Assembly (NCBI GenBank): GCA_963576565.1
Contig: OY755042.1
Coordinates: 16,901,272-16,965,271 of the forward strand
Origin: Aspidapion aeneum
Taxonomy: Eukaryota > Arthropoda > Insecta > Coleoptera > Brentidae
Reading direction: 5' to 3'
Length of the DNA stretch: 64,000 nt
The notes below the pieces were generated by a model, which had not been told where the DNA came from, ran no database searches, and worked only from the letters and a program-made list of their open reading frames with translations. Shown piece by piece: positions 22,013-32,405 of this stretch (its first letter is position 1; each line of letters starts with the position of its first letter). A program made the position numbers and the translations under genes.

Positions 22013-23296
22013 CACCAGTATTTACTAAGATGGTTTAGGGTTTAAGTTTAAAGTTTAGGTTTAGGTTTAACTTTTAGTTTATCTTTTATGAAACGTTTTA
22101 ACTGAATTTCTTTCAAACTTAATAAAAGTTAATGGAATTTTGGACTAATTATAACTACATAGGTTATATCGCAATGGAAAAAAACCGGTTTAAATAAGAA
22201 TCTGCAAGGATTTCGTAAAAAAATGGAAAAAACGGAAAAGAAATGGTTTAAACTATAGGTTTAAGTTTGTAGGGAACGAGGTTTAAGTGAAAGTGCAGCG
22301 ATATTTAAGTGAATTACTTACATTTTTCAATTTACACTAACTTCCCAAACTTGACATTTTCGGAAAATGTGTTCTAATTCGTAATTTCTATTATATAACT
22401 TGCATAAACAAGGCGAAACTGAAAAATAAATTTTTAAATTTATTAAAATGACGTAAAAGTGATTTGACTGACACTTGCTGGACTAAGTACTGGGATTGTC
22501 ATCTGCTGTCATCTCGGTGCACGTACATCTTAAATATATCTGTATGGCTAGAGCGTATTAAAACCATTAATGGAAAATGACTGCTACAATAAATAAATAA
22601 ATAAATAAAAACATTTTTTATTATATTAATTTAAAGATTATTTGCAAATAAACAAATCGCGTGTGAGTTTATTTGGATTTTAATCTGAAGATCGTTTTTT
22701 TTACTTTCCTCGTCAAGAGAAATATCGTTTAAAAGCTACATGCTAAAATATACAAGAGATATGAGAATTTAGTACTAAACGGTTTATCCAGCCTTGTGTA
22801 CATTGCCCCAAAGAACTCGCTCTAATAGTTAATTGAAGCTGAAAATCGTATAAAATTTTGTCATATCGTTCCTAAATATGATCAAATTTTAAATTTTTAA
22901 CAAATAAATTAACAAAAACGTGATTGTTTTCAAGTTACAATGAGATAAACCACCCCCCGGAGGTAGTTTAAAATTTAGGACGACTTTTAGTCGGAATCCC
23001 ATGACCTAGGGGTTTAAAGTGACGTAGTAGCCTAATATAGACAGTTGTAGAAAAATCAGTTTTCCATGTTTTCTTCTTTTTTCCGGTCTATATGGTCCAT
23101 TTCAAGAACAAATCGTCTTAAATTTCAATTTTTAGGACATTTTATCGTCCATACAGTTTAAAATACCAAATCAATTGCGGCCTGTTTCGGCAAAAAAATC
23201 AATTTTTCCAAACCAATGCACATTTAAAAGTTAAACCTAAACCCTAAACTTAAACCAAAACCAAGACTAAAACTTACGCCTTAGTAAATACTGGTG
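22013..23296. mobile_element. PIF/Harbinger-like non-autonomous element, TTA TSD
   Basis: Ends CACCAGTATTTACTAAG and CTTAGTAAATACTGGTG are exact inverse copies, flanked by TTA at 22010-22012 and 23297-23299. Next to the termini, TTTAGGGTTTAAG-like runs are inverted as well. The interior is AT-rich with no transposase frame. A 3-bp TTA TSD fits PIF/Harbinger. It splits an older tandem array, so it is younger than that array. Confidence 0.88.
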
Positions 23297-23540
23297 TTAG
23301 AGTTTTTAAATTTTTTCCTATAGTTTTATCATATTCCGTATCAGTCTGCCAGAGCTCAGCTCTCTAGCGCTTCTGGAAGTGGGCAATATTACTTTTACAT
23401 AACTTTACATGTATAGGGGAGGGGAGTAAATTAGAATTTTGAGGTTTTTTGATTGTTGGGGGTTTGGTCACAATTTCTATCAGTGTGCCAAATTTCAGCT
23501 GGGTATCATGTCTGGAAGTACAGTAGAATTTTGATAATCT
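23297..23540 (+). repeat. tandem repeat T resumed, about two units
   Basis: TTTTATCATATTCCGTATCA...AGCTCAGCTCTCTAGCG and TTCTGGAAGTGGGCAATATT in the same orientation as 21590-22012, then a diverged second unit with TTTGGTCACAATTTCTATC. A degenerate GAGT microsatellite follows at about 23544-23580. Confidence 0.8.
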
Positions 23541-23580
23541 ATACATGAGTGAGTAGGTGAGTGGGTGAGTGAGTGAGTGG

Positions 23581-24065
23581 CAATTTCGACGTTTTTTGAA
23601 ATTTCGTAACTATTTTACTACTTTATGGAAGTTTATGAAACTTTGAGGGGTTGTTAAGTCTATGAAGATCTACGACTGTGCAAAGTTTGAGTTTCGTAGC
23701 TCGTTCCGAAGTAGAGTCTTTAAATAGATCAAATATGGACTGAAATGTTTTAAGAAAAGTTGGTACAGCAGTTTCCGCGCGATGTTGGCGCCAGATGATT
23801 TGCTTAAATGAAAACGTAGAGCCTTTTCAATTTTTTTCGTCTGATTAAAATAAAGTGTACCATAAAATTTCTGAATCTTCTTCATTTTTTTTTAGTTATT
23901 AACATCGATCGATCGATTTAAGACCTACAGTTAATTCCTAGTTAAAACCCATATTTTTTTATTAGTCTAAATCAAAATACCTTTATTTTGATACCTCACA
24001 ACCCGTTGTTTGTATCAAAATATGTTTTTTCTTAAACTTTCTCCGGCCCTGAAGGGTTGTTTACA
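23581..24065. other. AT-rich DNA, nothing recognised
   Basis: No coding or repeat structure that I can support. Confidence 0.5.
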
Positions 24066-24545
24066 CCTTTTACCTTCCTAGTCCGCGTAGCACTGGCTAG
24101 AGAAGTTATTATTTTCGACGAAGATAATTGTTTTCAGATAACACCGACAAAGTGTATTTTGACCTATCTTAGCAATATCGCCGTGATGTCTGTCGGTGTG
24201 TCTGTGTGTATAGGTGTGTGTGTGTATTATTTTTGTCTGTAACACGATAGCTCCTCAACGGCTGAATCGATTTTCATAAAATTTTCAGGTAAAATATTGT
24301 TCGATACTCTAACGAGCCGATTAGATTTTGGTCAAAATCCATCGATTCTAATGACAGTTTTTTGACAATTAAAAACTGCTAACATTTGTGTTATAACCAA
24401 CTTCGTAAGAACTTTGGTTTCTGAGATATTTACAAAAAACTGTTTCCAAGGCTGATATAATATCATGGCTTCACTTGTTCACACAAGTAGGCTAATAGGC
24501 CAGCTAGGAAGGTATCAGATCTCTCATAGATCCATTTATTTTTAA
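24066..24545 (+). repeat. dispersed family R, full-length copy
   Basis: Begins TTTTACCTTCCTAGTCCGCG and ends CTAGGAAGGTATCAGATC..ATAGATCCATTTATTTTTAA. TACCTTCCTAG and CTAGGAAGGTA near the two ends are inverted, so it could be a TIR element of about 480 bp. Inside are the GT-rich tract, TAACACGATAGCTCCT, CGATTTTCATAAAATTTTCA and TTTTGGTCAAAATCCAT. No coding capacity. Confidence 0.85.
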
Positions 24546-25647
24546 CTAAGATTAGCGGAAGGCCTTTATGCTAAGCTTAATTAGCCCAAATTTAGGATTT
24601 ATACAAAAAAATATGGACCTACCAAATTTGAAGGTTATTATTTGAAGAAAAACTATTTATAAATTGAAGAAAAATACATATTGGCACATTTCTCGAAAAG
24701 AGCCATTTACATTATTTTCGCTATAATGGAACTTTAACTAGTACATCACTGCGTATTGGAAAATATTTGTTTCAAAAGTTTATATGTATATATGTTTAAA
24801 CTATGTATATTTTTTTTGTTTAATTCGGTTCTCAGACCAACCATGTATTACAAATATTACTCTTAAAAATCCATATTTTGCTACAAGTTCTCTTTAAACT
24901 TAGGTGGCTATAGACAGCCACGTATTTAGGAAAAATATTTTGGGGAAGGGCGAAGTTACTTAAAGTGAATTAAAGGAAAACCAAGTCCTTAGGGTCTTTG
25001 CTTAAAACAACCGAATTAAGTTGGCCTGTTTATTCCTGGTAGTAAATATTTGCTTTATAATTTTTAAAAGTTAAAAAAGTTTTATAAAAAATCAGAAAGT
25101 TTAATGGCATATCCCAGTGTAGGTATCTTACCTACACTGTGACATCATCGGCATGAAAATATCATCCCTCTAGTTCGAGAATTTGTGAATATCTTTTGGC
25201 CGTTTCGAATTTACATTTTTTTTAAATTATCCTGTTTTGGGTGTTTTCATTAAATTAATAGTTATTATTAAACTGCAAGACATTTGTTTTTCAATATAAT
25301 TTTAATTATTTAGTCAATATTAAAAAATAGTAACCCATTCGATACAGTTTTTAAGTTAAATTTAAGAATAAATTAACAAATTATCGTAATGTTCGTAATG
25401 TTGAAATTCAAGTTTTAAAAGTTAGCATAACGTCCACTTTTCTATTACCCTGATAAATAAAAAAAACAGCTAATATTTAAGGGCCAAAGCTTTTTTATTT
25501 CTTGATTAATTTTATTCAGTAAAACACTACTATAAGTGGTGAATAATAGGCATTTTTTCTGGTGTTTAGGTTTTATTACAGTGGCGCACTTAAAGATTTT
25601 TCAGGAGGGTGAAAAATATCTGTTTTAAAGTCTCTATCTATCTATTT
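24546..25647. other. AT-rich DNA, no gene seen
   Basis: An isolated hAT-like left end, CAGTGGCGCACTTAAAG, occurs at about 25579. A similar string, TGTGGCGCACTTAAAA, occurs near 62656. No pair of ends was found. Confidence 0.45.
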
Positions 25648-26610
25648 AGCCTCCTTTATCCATCTGTGGACATAGACCTCCCCCAATATCTTCAACTCTT
25701 CTCTGTCTGTCGCCGTGTTCATCCCGAGGGGTGGCTCGGTATTTTCTTTTGGTGTACAGGTCAGGGGAAATACCAGGAAATACTTGGGAAATACTAGGAA
25801 ATATACTAGGAAATACCGGAAAGTGCTTGGAAAATACTAGGAAATACCATTGAAATTTGAGGAAATACCAGGAAATACCGTAAGTATTTCCTTTTGGTGT
25901 ACAAACATAGGCGATCGAGCCACCCCTCGGTTCATCCATCTAGTTCCCGCATGTTGCTTCAAATCATCCGCTCATCTTATTTGGGGTCTTACCCTACTTC
26001 TTTTATTTTTCCAGGGTCTCCAGTTTAGAATACATTTGTTCCATCGATCGTCTTTCTGTCTGATATTATAATCGGCAATTCCATTTTAATTTTGCTACTT
26101 CTCCTATGATATCCCTTACTTTTGTGTTACTTCTTATCAATTCATTCCTTTCTCTACCTGTTAGCTTTACATGTAACATTTGTCTTTCCATTGATCTTTG
26201 GGCTTTTGTTACCTTATCCATGTTTGATTTTGTGTCCACGTCTGGGATCCATAGGTAAATACAGAAAGGGATACACTTTCGTGAGGATATTTTTTATTTT
26301 TTATTCTACCTTAATTTAGCGAATGCTACCCAGGCCAATCTTACTCGTCTGTTGGTTTCAGCTGTTTGGTTTTCTTTTTTTAGTTTAATAATTTGTCCCA
26401 GGTATATTCCTCTACTTGTTTTATTTTCTTTTGGTTTATTCTGATCGTGATATCTTCATCTGTATATGTTATGATTTTACTTTTAGTGTAGTTCATACTC
26501 AAGCCTATATTTTTAGCTGCCGTATCCACTTCTTCCAGCATTTTTATCAGCTCTTCTTTCTTGTCTGTTATTAAGGCGCATATCTGGTGGTTCACGTATT
26601 CTCCGCTCAC
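25648..26610 (-). pseudogene. RTE-like non-LTR retrotransposon, C-terminal RT remnant
   Basis: Read on the minus strand from 26610: EELIKMLEEVDTAAKNIGL and MNYTKSKI match the RT palm just after the FADD box. They are followed by VEEYT, GQIIKLKKENQTAE and RRVRLAWVAFAKLR (about 26300-26390). After a gap come QRSMERQMLHVKLTGRERN and KVRDIIGEVAKLKW, a RQKDDRWNKCILNWRP block and DLKQHAGTRWM, ending just before 25931. The frame continues beyond the inserted 207-bp element as NTATDREELKILGEVYVHRW and a stop at about 25648. Order and wording fit RTE/BovB-type elements. Several frameshifts and the missing N-terminal two thirds make it dead. Confidence 0.85.
25724..25930. mobile_element. 207-bp TIR element P with GGAAATACC minisatellite
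   Basis: Ends CCGAGGGGTGGCTCG and CGAGCCACCCCTCGG are exact inverse copies, followed inwards by TTTTGGTGTACA-type sequence on both sides. The middle is a run of degenerate GGAAATACCA / GGAAATACTA units. TTCATC flanks both ends (25718-25723 and 25931-25936), a 6-bp TSD. Removing the element restores the RTE-like frame. A truncated relative is at 49571-49727. No coding capacity; the superfamily is not clear to me. Confidence 0.88.
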
Positions 26611-27199
26611 TTTGATGCCTATTTCCTCCCAATATAAGTTTTTAGAAACATCTTCTAGGGTCTGTTTTAAAGCAGTCCGCCATTTTACGAAAATGGCTCA
26701 TGACATAGAAAATATAAAATTAAGGGTTTTCGTTTTTAACAACGCAAAAAAAAATTAGACTATTTTTAAGGAATTTATACTCAGTCCAACTATTGGTGTC
26801 TTTTAAGAAAAAAATTAAACTTTGATTATCTTTATTTATTTATTTATAAGTTTTCTAAAAAAGTTATAACTTTCTGTGCTAGGAAATAAATGTTCTATTC
26901 ATTTTTATTTTATTTTAGAAAACTTACATTTTTCATTTTAGGGAAAAAAAGTGACATTTATTTGACAGATTTTGCTGAGTTACAGTACCCGGGTCAACGC
27001 AAGAGATGCAATTCTAATAAATAAACATTGACGACATTTTAAAAAATCTTCGAATGTGTAAAAAAAGAAGACTTCTTAAAGACTAAAAAATAAGTTATTA
27101 TCCAAAATGTTCCTGTGTGCGACTGCCGAAAATCAACTCACTATAGGACGATGTCTAAAAAAGCCTTTTAAAACTTGTTAATGTTGATTTAGATGACCT
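26611..27199. other. AT-rich DNA, nothing recognised
   Basis: No feature that I can support. Confidence 0.5.
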
Positions 27200-27421
27200 C
27201 TAGATTGGAGCTAACCATTCTGAATCTTTTAGAGCAATAAATTCTTGAATATAGCAGAGAAAGTTCAAGGCCACGTACCAAGCCGTTTCACGTGCTCCTA
27301 GGTTAGGGTCGAGACGGATTCTTTTTAGCTCTCGCTTTTTATATTTTCTGTTTACTTCCCTTTCGTCTTTTGTGCTTACTGAGCTCACCGAGTTTACGTC
27401 CCATAATTGAAGCTGAAACAA
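27200..27421 (-). other. unrecognised coding-like open frame
   Basis: A minus-strand frame of about 73 codons has charged, protein-like composition (EREVNRKYKKRELKRIRLD, then NLGARETAWYVALNFL) in a GC-richer patch. It has no start or splice context that I trust and no family I recognise. It could be a fragment of a mobile-element protein or a cryptic exon. Confidence 0.3.
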
Positions 27422-27464
27422 AATGTTTCAGTTTAAAACTACCAGACAAATTTTGGAAACTCTT

Positions 27465-27535
27465 CAATACATAAATGGATCCATGATGGATCTGATACCT
27501 TCCTAGCCCATTAGCACACTCCAATTAAACTCCAC
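27465..27535 (-). repeat. family R, 3'-end fragment (reverse)
   Basis: ATGGATCCATGATGGATCTG followed by ATACCTTCCTAGCCCATTAG is the reverse complement of the family R 3' end. Confidence 0.75.
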
Positions 27536-27655
27536 GCTATAACAGCCGTGAAAAGGGTTTTTATAAATATATCTCAGAAACAACATTTCTGCTTGGCGCA
27601 CAATTTTGTTTCAATTTTCCTGTAGTTTTTGAAGTGTAAACTTCTTTAGGCGCGT

Positions 27656-27901
27656 TTAGCAGTTTTTGTGGGTAGTGAATTGAATTGAGCCGTTAGGCTC
27701 GGCTATGTAACGCTCATTCGGGTGAAATCGGCTCGAGTCGACTAACTGTGAGAAACATTCAGCGAGCGATATGATGATGCAGATGAAGGCCACTACACAA
27801 AAGAGTGCGGTTCGGTCCGCTTTGCAGAATATGTTATGGGCCAGTATTATTAATTTCGCCTTGTTGAAGTTTACACTTCTGCCATGTGGTCTTAAGCACA
27901 C
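27656..27901 (-). other. open frame of 81 codons, uncertain
   Basis: A GC-richer stretch encodes on the minus strand a hydrophobic segment (LFCVVAFICIIISLA) followed by a polar tail (FHPNERYIAEPNGSIQF). It looks like a signal-anchor plus short ectodomain, but there is no supporting splice site, promoter or family match, so coding is not established. Confidence 0.25.
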
Positions 27902-27919
27902 ATAATAATTTTTTTATTT

Positions 27920-28370
27920 TGCAAAAATTTTCTTCTGTGGCGTCATTTCTTCTGTGGCGCCATGAAAAGAACTAAATTTTACCCAAATTTTCGCATCCGG
28001 CGTTATTTTCTTCGTTATATCTACAATAACATTTCCGTGGCGCGATTTTGCCGCATTTGGCACAGTTTCCCCTTTGCCACAAACAACCAAAAAGTTAAGA
28101 ATTCGATAGCAACAGTAAGATGTATTATAGATTCCTTTATGAACGAACATGCCGTAATTTTTCTTCTGTCTGTGCATTAATGCTGCGGAAATTCCTAAAG
28201 TTCCGGAGTATATCGAGCGGCGGATTGCCGCTTTATTTTCTTTGGGCGCTTTCTTTTAATATAATTTTCCTTTCTGACACTTTCGCACTTGCCAGTCAGA
28301 AGGTTAATTTGCCTTTTTACAATTTCGCAAATCAAAAAGTGTTAGAAAATTCTACTTTGCCGTTAATTTG
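27920..28370. repeat. patch of short GC-cored, T-rich spaced motifs
   Basis: TTTTCTTCTGTGGCG, TTTCGCATCCGGCG, TTTCCGTGGCGCG and similar motifs recur about every 20-30 bp. The style resembles the GCGC-spaced arms of the foldback at 32406-34208, but no inverted partner is evident. Confidence 0.4.
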
Positions 28371-29021
28371 AATGAAAATAGATCAGATAAGTATATGTTG
28401 TCACATCCATTTGTAGCCTGATGAGCTACTGATGATAGATAACTTACTGTCTCGTCTCGTCAGAAAATGTTACGACAAGAGAAGATATGGTTAGAGATAT
28501 GATGAGACAGATGATGTCTCGTCACAATGGAATAAAAAGGTTATAGATAGGTGCCTAGAGACAGATAAACTAAACCAAAAAACTATAAACAAACACCAAA
28601 TAAACAAAATCAGTATTATTGTACGGCTGTCCCCAAGAAGATAGCCGCCCAAATTTTACTCTTTGAAACTCGCAGACAATGATTGAGTGGAAACTAAATT
28701 TCGAACTTCCATTGTTTTTATTTATTTTAAACACGACGTTTCGGTTAGTAACTCTGACCGTTTTCAAGTGTAAACTTAGTTTTTAGAAATTTTACGTTTG
28801 TGGAAAAACGGATTTAAAGCTTTATAAACTTTATTGTCTTAAGGTAAATTATAAAGTTTTATTTATTTTACTTTTTATTTTAATACCACCAGACAAAAAA
28901 ACTATAAAACTTTTATGTTATTAAAACGTAAAATTTCTACATGCGGCATTTTCTTAGGGACGGCAGTAGACTCTAGCTCCATATGGATTAGAGCCTGATT
29001 ACCTTAAGGTAGGTATTCACT
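28371..29021. other. AT-rich DNA with a CGACGTTTCGG site
   Basis: The complement of about 28725-28765 reads CACTTGAAAACGGTCAGAG then AACCGAAACGTCG, a phrase I associate with terminal regions of Penelope-like elements. No reverse transcriptase is nearby. TGTCTCGTCTCGTCAG and GATGAGACAGATGATGTCTC around 28450-28530 form short palindromes. Confidence 0.35.
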
Positions 29022-29034
29022 TGCAACAAAACAC
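29022..29034. repeat. 13-bp target-site duplication, left copy
   Basis: TGCAACAAAACAC recurs at 29799-29811, immediately after the ACT-triplet tail. Confidence 0.88.
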
Positions 29035-29695
29035 CCTGAAGGCGCTAAATGCACCCAAGATTGCTGACGGCTTGGTGGAAGAATGCGCAGAGGCGCAGGA
29101 GACCCTAAGCGATGGCAAACGGGTGACGCTGGTTTGGGTTCCGGGACATACGGGGGTACCAGGCAACGAGAAGGCAGACGAACTCGCACGACTCGGGGCA
29201 GGAACCGCCTATGTAGGACCGGAGCCACTTTTGGGCGTGACAAAAAGACAAGTGCAAAGCGGACTCAACAAATGGGCCCAGGACGCGCTATTAAACTACT
29301 GGGAAACAGGAACGGGTTGCAGACAGACCAGAGAATTCGTAGACCGTCCAAAAGCGACCAGAATTAGATGGATGGTGGGACGGACACGAAAAGATCTCGG
29401 ACTGCTGATAGGTACTCTAACCGGACATAACCGGTTGAGGAGGAACCTGACACGTATAGGAGTCGAGAATGACCCTACCTGCCCAGGCTGTGGACAGGAA
29501 GAAGAGACATCAAGACACCTCGTGGCAGAATGCGAGGCCTACGCAAAGATGAGACAACAGGCACTCGGAGCGTCAACTCTGAGCGAGGAAGAACTGCACA
29601 TGCTCAAATGGGCAGACTTACTGGACTTTGTAAAGAGAACAGGAAGGCCCAATGAGTTACCCGACCATCAAAGTGAAGTGCAGAGAGTGGGTTAA
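29035..29695 (+). pseudogene. 5'-truncated non-LTR retrotransposon ORF2: RNase H and CCHC zinc knuckle
   Basis: A single uninterrupted frame of about 220 codons enters from the insertion point with no ATG of its own. It holds the RNase H C-terminal signature VWVPGHTGVPGNEKADELAR (about residues 38-57) and, at about 148-170, CPGCGQEEETSRHLVAEC, a C-x2-C-x8-H-x4-C knuckle typical of R1/I/Jockey-group ORF2 C-termini. RNase H would degrade the template RNA during reverse transcription. No internal stop or frameshift is present, and GC content is far above the surroundings, so this is a recent insertion. The RT and endonuclease domains are missing through 5' truncation, so it cannot move by itself. 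Confidence 0.93.
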
Positions 29696-29764
29696 GGGAC
29701 AGACTTGGGGCATGGCAAAAAGGGCCCACTCTGGCCTACTTGTCAGACCTGCGGGTCAACCCCC

Positions 29765-29798
<34 letters not shown>
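29035..29798 (+). mobile_element. 5'-truncated non-LTR insertion with ACT tail and 13-bp TSD
   Basis: It is 764 bp long: ORF2 3' end, about 70 bp of 3' UTR, and a triplet-repeat tail of about 11 ACT units (29767-29798) in place of poly(A). It is bounded by TGCAACAAAACAC on both sides. These are the hallmarks of target-primed reverse transcription. Confidence 0.92.
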
Positions 29799-29799
<1 letters not shown>

Positions 29800-29949
29800 G
29801 CAACAAAACACTCCGAACAAACCAAACGCTTCCAGCGCGCTGCAACAAATTTGTCTAGTACGCTGCACCGCGCCTGACCGAACGCGCAAAACGTTTTGTC
29901 GTTAAATAAGAAATGCATAAAGAGAATTATTCTGTTCGCGCAGTAAGTA

Positions 29950-29996
29950 CACTGAAAAAACACATATACTGTAAATGTGTTTTTTTCAGTAGGTAC
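29950..29996. repeat. short perfect hairpin
   Basis: ACTGAAAAAACACAT and ATGTGTTTTTTTCAGT flank a spacer of about 12 bp. It may be a tiny MITE or a terminator-like hairpin. No TSD was established. Confidence 0.6.
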
Positions 29997-29999
29997 TGT

Positions 30000-31316
30000 A
30001 GATGTTGGTTTTTACACAATTGGATTTGGAACAAATCAACTACTTTAAATTTTCATATTCCATAAAAAATGTGCAAAATATATCATGTAATTTTACTAAT
30101 CCTGTAATGTGATGATACGTATAATTTTTTATGGCTCTGGAAAATTACAGTAGACATGTTGGTTATAAGGTTTCCAACGTTTTTTACTGGAATTTTACAA
30201 AACACTTTTTTTATTGCACGGGTGTTTGCCGTTTGCTAGGGAATTTGCAATTTGGGAATACAGAGAACACGGCAAAACGCCACCTAGCCTCCTGGGCCAT
30301 CTTTTTAAATTATTAAAATCTAACTAGCGTAGTGACAATTTTTGGTAAATGATTAAGCACATTGACATATTTTATTTGAAAATCCAATAAAGAATAATGC
30401 GTATTCTAATAAAACTATGACTACATTTAAACAATTGCCCATTGAGGTTATTAACCAAAGCCCTTTATTTGTGAATAAAGAATATATCCTCCCAGTTTTA
30501 CTCCCTACTGTTCCTTTTATTTTTAATTGTCCTTGAAAATTATTGAGCGTAGTCCTAAACTTATGACTAATCACTAATCACAGACTGTACGTGATGGGAA
30601 CAAAGCCGATTTGCACACACTACAAGCGGTAAGAATAAAAGAAGGGAATGTTTAAAACAGGAGGGTGCCTCCTGGTCAACAGTCGTCAGTCATTATAATT
30701 TTATAAATCTGATTTACTTTGCCCTTAGAAGAAGAAAAGTAGGTACGAGGTTATTATATTATACAGGGTTTATCCATGGCATAACATGTCTTGTTGTATC
30801 ATGTGGTTTATCGATTAGGTATTTTTCGTTATTTCATTACCAGAGTTTGATTAGTTACGTAATTTATTGTTTTTATTTTTAGAATGCCGTTTACAAGGGA
30901 AGAAAATATTTTTATTTCTAAAAACTACATAAAATGTAATAAATGCGAACAAAGTAATACTTCTAGCGACACCGTTACGAATAGCTTCGAACTGAGATTA
31001 TGGTAAAACCATGTCAAAAACTACACGACTAATTCCTAAAATGCGTGCTGTATCAGTTCTAGTTTTTGAGATACAGATTTTTTTAATAAATAGTTATTTT
31101 TCGCAAATAAGACCCTTAAAAAAAAAAAAAATTCCAGAAACTACTAATTTTGTTTAATATTTGCCGTGCTGACTTTAAAAATGCTTTCTGTTTTTTTGTG
31201 TTTAATGGTTTTAAGTTCTGCCAGGATCTAGAACTGTGCCACATAATATGAAGTTTATTTTCAAGTTAATAATGGGAAGTTGTTTCAAAAAAAGGCACAG
31301 TAATAACTACTTTACC
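30000..31316. other. AT-rich DNA, no gene seen
   Basis: Open frames of about 60-75 codons here have no recognisable domain. Confidence 0.5.
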
Positions 31317-31400
31317 CGGCCAGTGGCGGCGCGTGGTGTAAAACGGTTACCGTTGACGAGGGAGGCATCACGGGGGTGCGGGCGGCATCGATCGCCGCAA
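31317..31400. repeat. hAT-like terminus, unpaired
   Basis: CAGTGGCGGCGCGTGGTGTA at about 31322 begins a GC-rich patch and matches the general hAT terminus CAGTGGCGGC. A candidate opposite end (CGACGCGCCGCCACTG) lies at 38857-38872, but the flanking 8-mers do not match, so these are probably separate fragments. Confidence 0.45.
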
Positions 31401-32396
31401 TTGATTCACAATTATGAACCAAAGTAATTCTGTCTACTGTAAAATTCTACAGAGACATGTCGTCCTCAATTTCTATATTTTGAAATTAGAATACGACATA
31501 ACATACACTGTGCACAGAATTTGGGTCCAGTTAAGCGCGGCGCCGGCCTACGCATCCTCGTTTGAACCTGAAGACAAACAGATACATACACGGTATTAAT
31601 TTCTAGTAAGTATTCAAGTCTTTGGTGAATTTCTTTTGGGGTTTATTGATTATGATAAACTTATTAATTAAAGAATGGTGAAATTTTAATCTTTTTTTTT
31701 AATTAAATTTTATATAGTGATAGTACACTTGTGCACTTATGAAGGAACCACCACTGCTTGCCCCAAATAAAGGAGTGCGGAACAAAATAGATTTTGTTAT
31801 TTTGTTGCTGCAATAACAAATGTTTAAAAAAAATTTCAGTTCTGGTTATGTTATTGTCTTAAAAAGCATTTAAAATTGAATCAAGAGGAAAATAGATCTA
31901 CTGTATAAGGATGTAAAATGAACCTACTGTATTATCGAGATTTTGAGACTTCTGTTTTTATATTTGTTGTTCTTCTATGTAGTCTACATAACTGTGTGTA
32001 TACCTGAGGCCATAATAAAGACATGTTCTTACAGAAAAAGAGAAGAGATAGTGGTAAAATTTTGCAGTCTTAGATTCTATTGATCATTTTGGGTCACGTG
32101 ATTATTTTACAGGCGTGGATGACAAACAAAGCATCGTTTTCCGATTTTAGTCTGTATGCCCACTGTTTATTTTTGATTTCTTTGTAATGGTGGTGCAGTT
32201 AAGTTATTAATATCAGTAAGTTAAATCTACAACTTTTTTCCTGCTAAAAAATGTTTAGTACAAACTCTGGCATTCTTGGCACTTTTTCGTCTCTCCACTA
32301 AAAGCACCCGTAACCGAACCGTTATCTAAGCAACCCACAATGGCACAAAATGTCGGCATTTTTATACAAAAATAAAAATAAAACTCCATTAACTAC
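31401..32396. other. AT-rich DNA, nothing recognised
   Basis: No feature that I can support, apart from a GCGCGGCGCCGGCC patch at about 31535. Confidence 0.5.
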
Positions 32397-32405
32397 ATTC
32401 ATTTT

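Noticed and set aside
28405..28435. CTGATGA resembling a hammerhead ribozyme core
   Set aside because: The surrounding GTAGC/GCTAC pairing does not make the three-stem fold and no GAAAC partner follows at the right spacing.
29652..29963. Poly-tyrosine/leucine/valine ORFs
   Set aside because: Produced by the ACT triplet tail of the non-LTR insertion.
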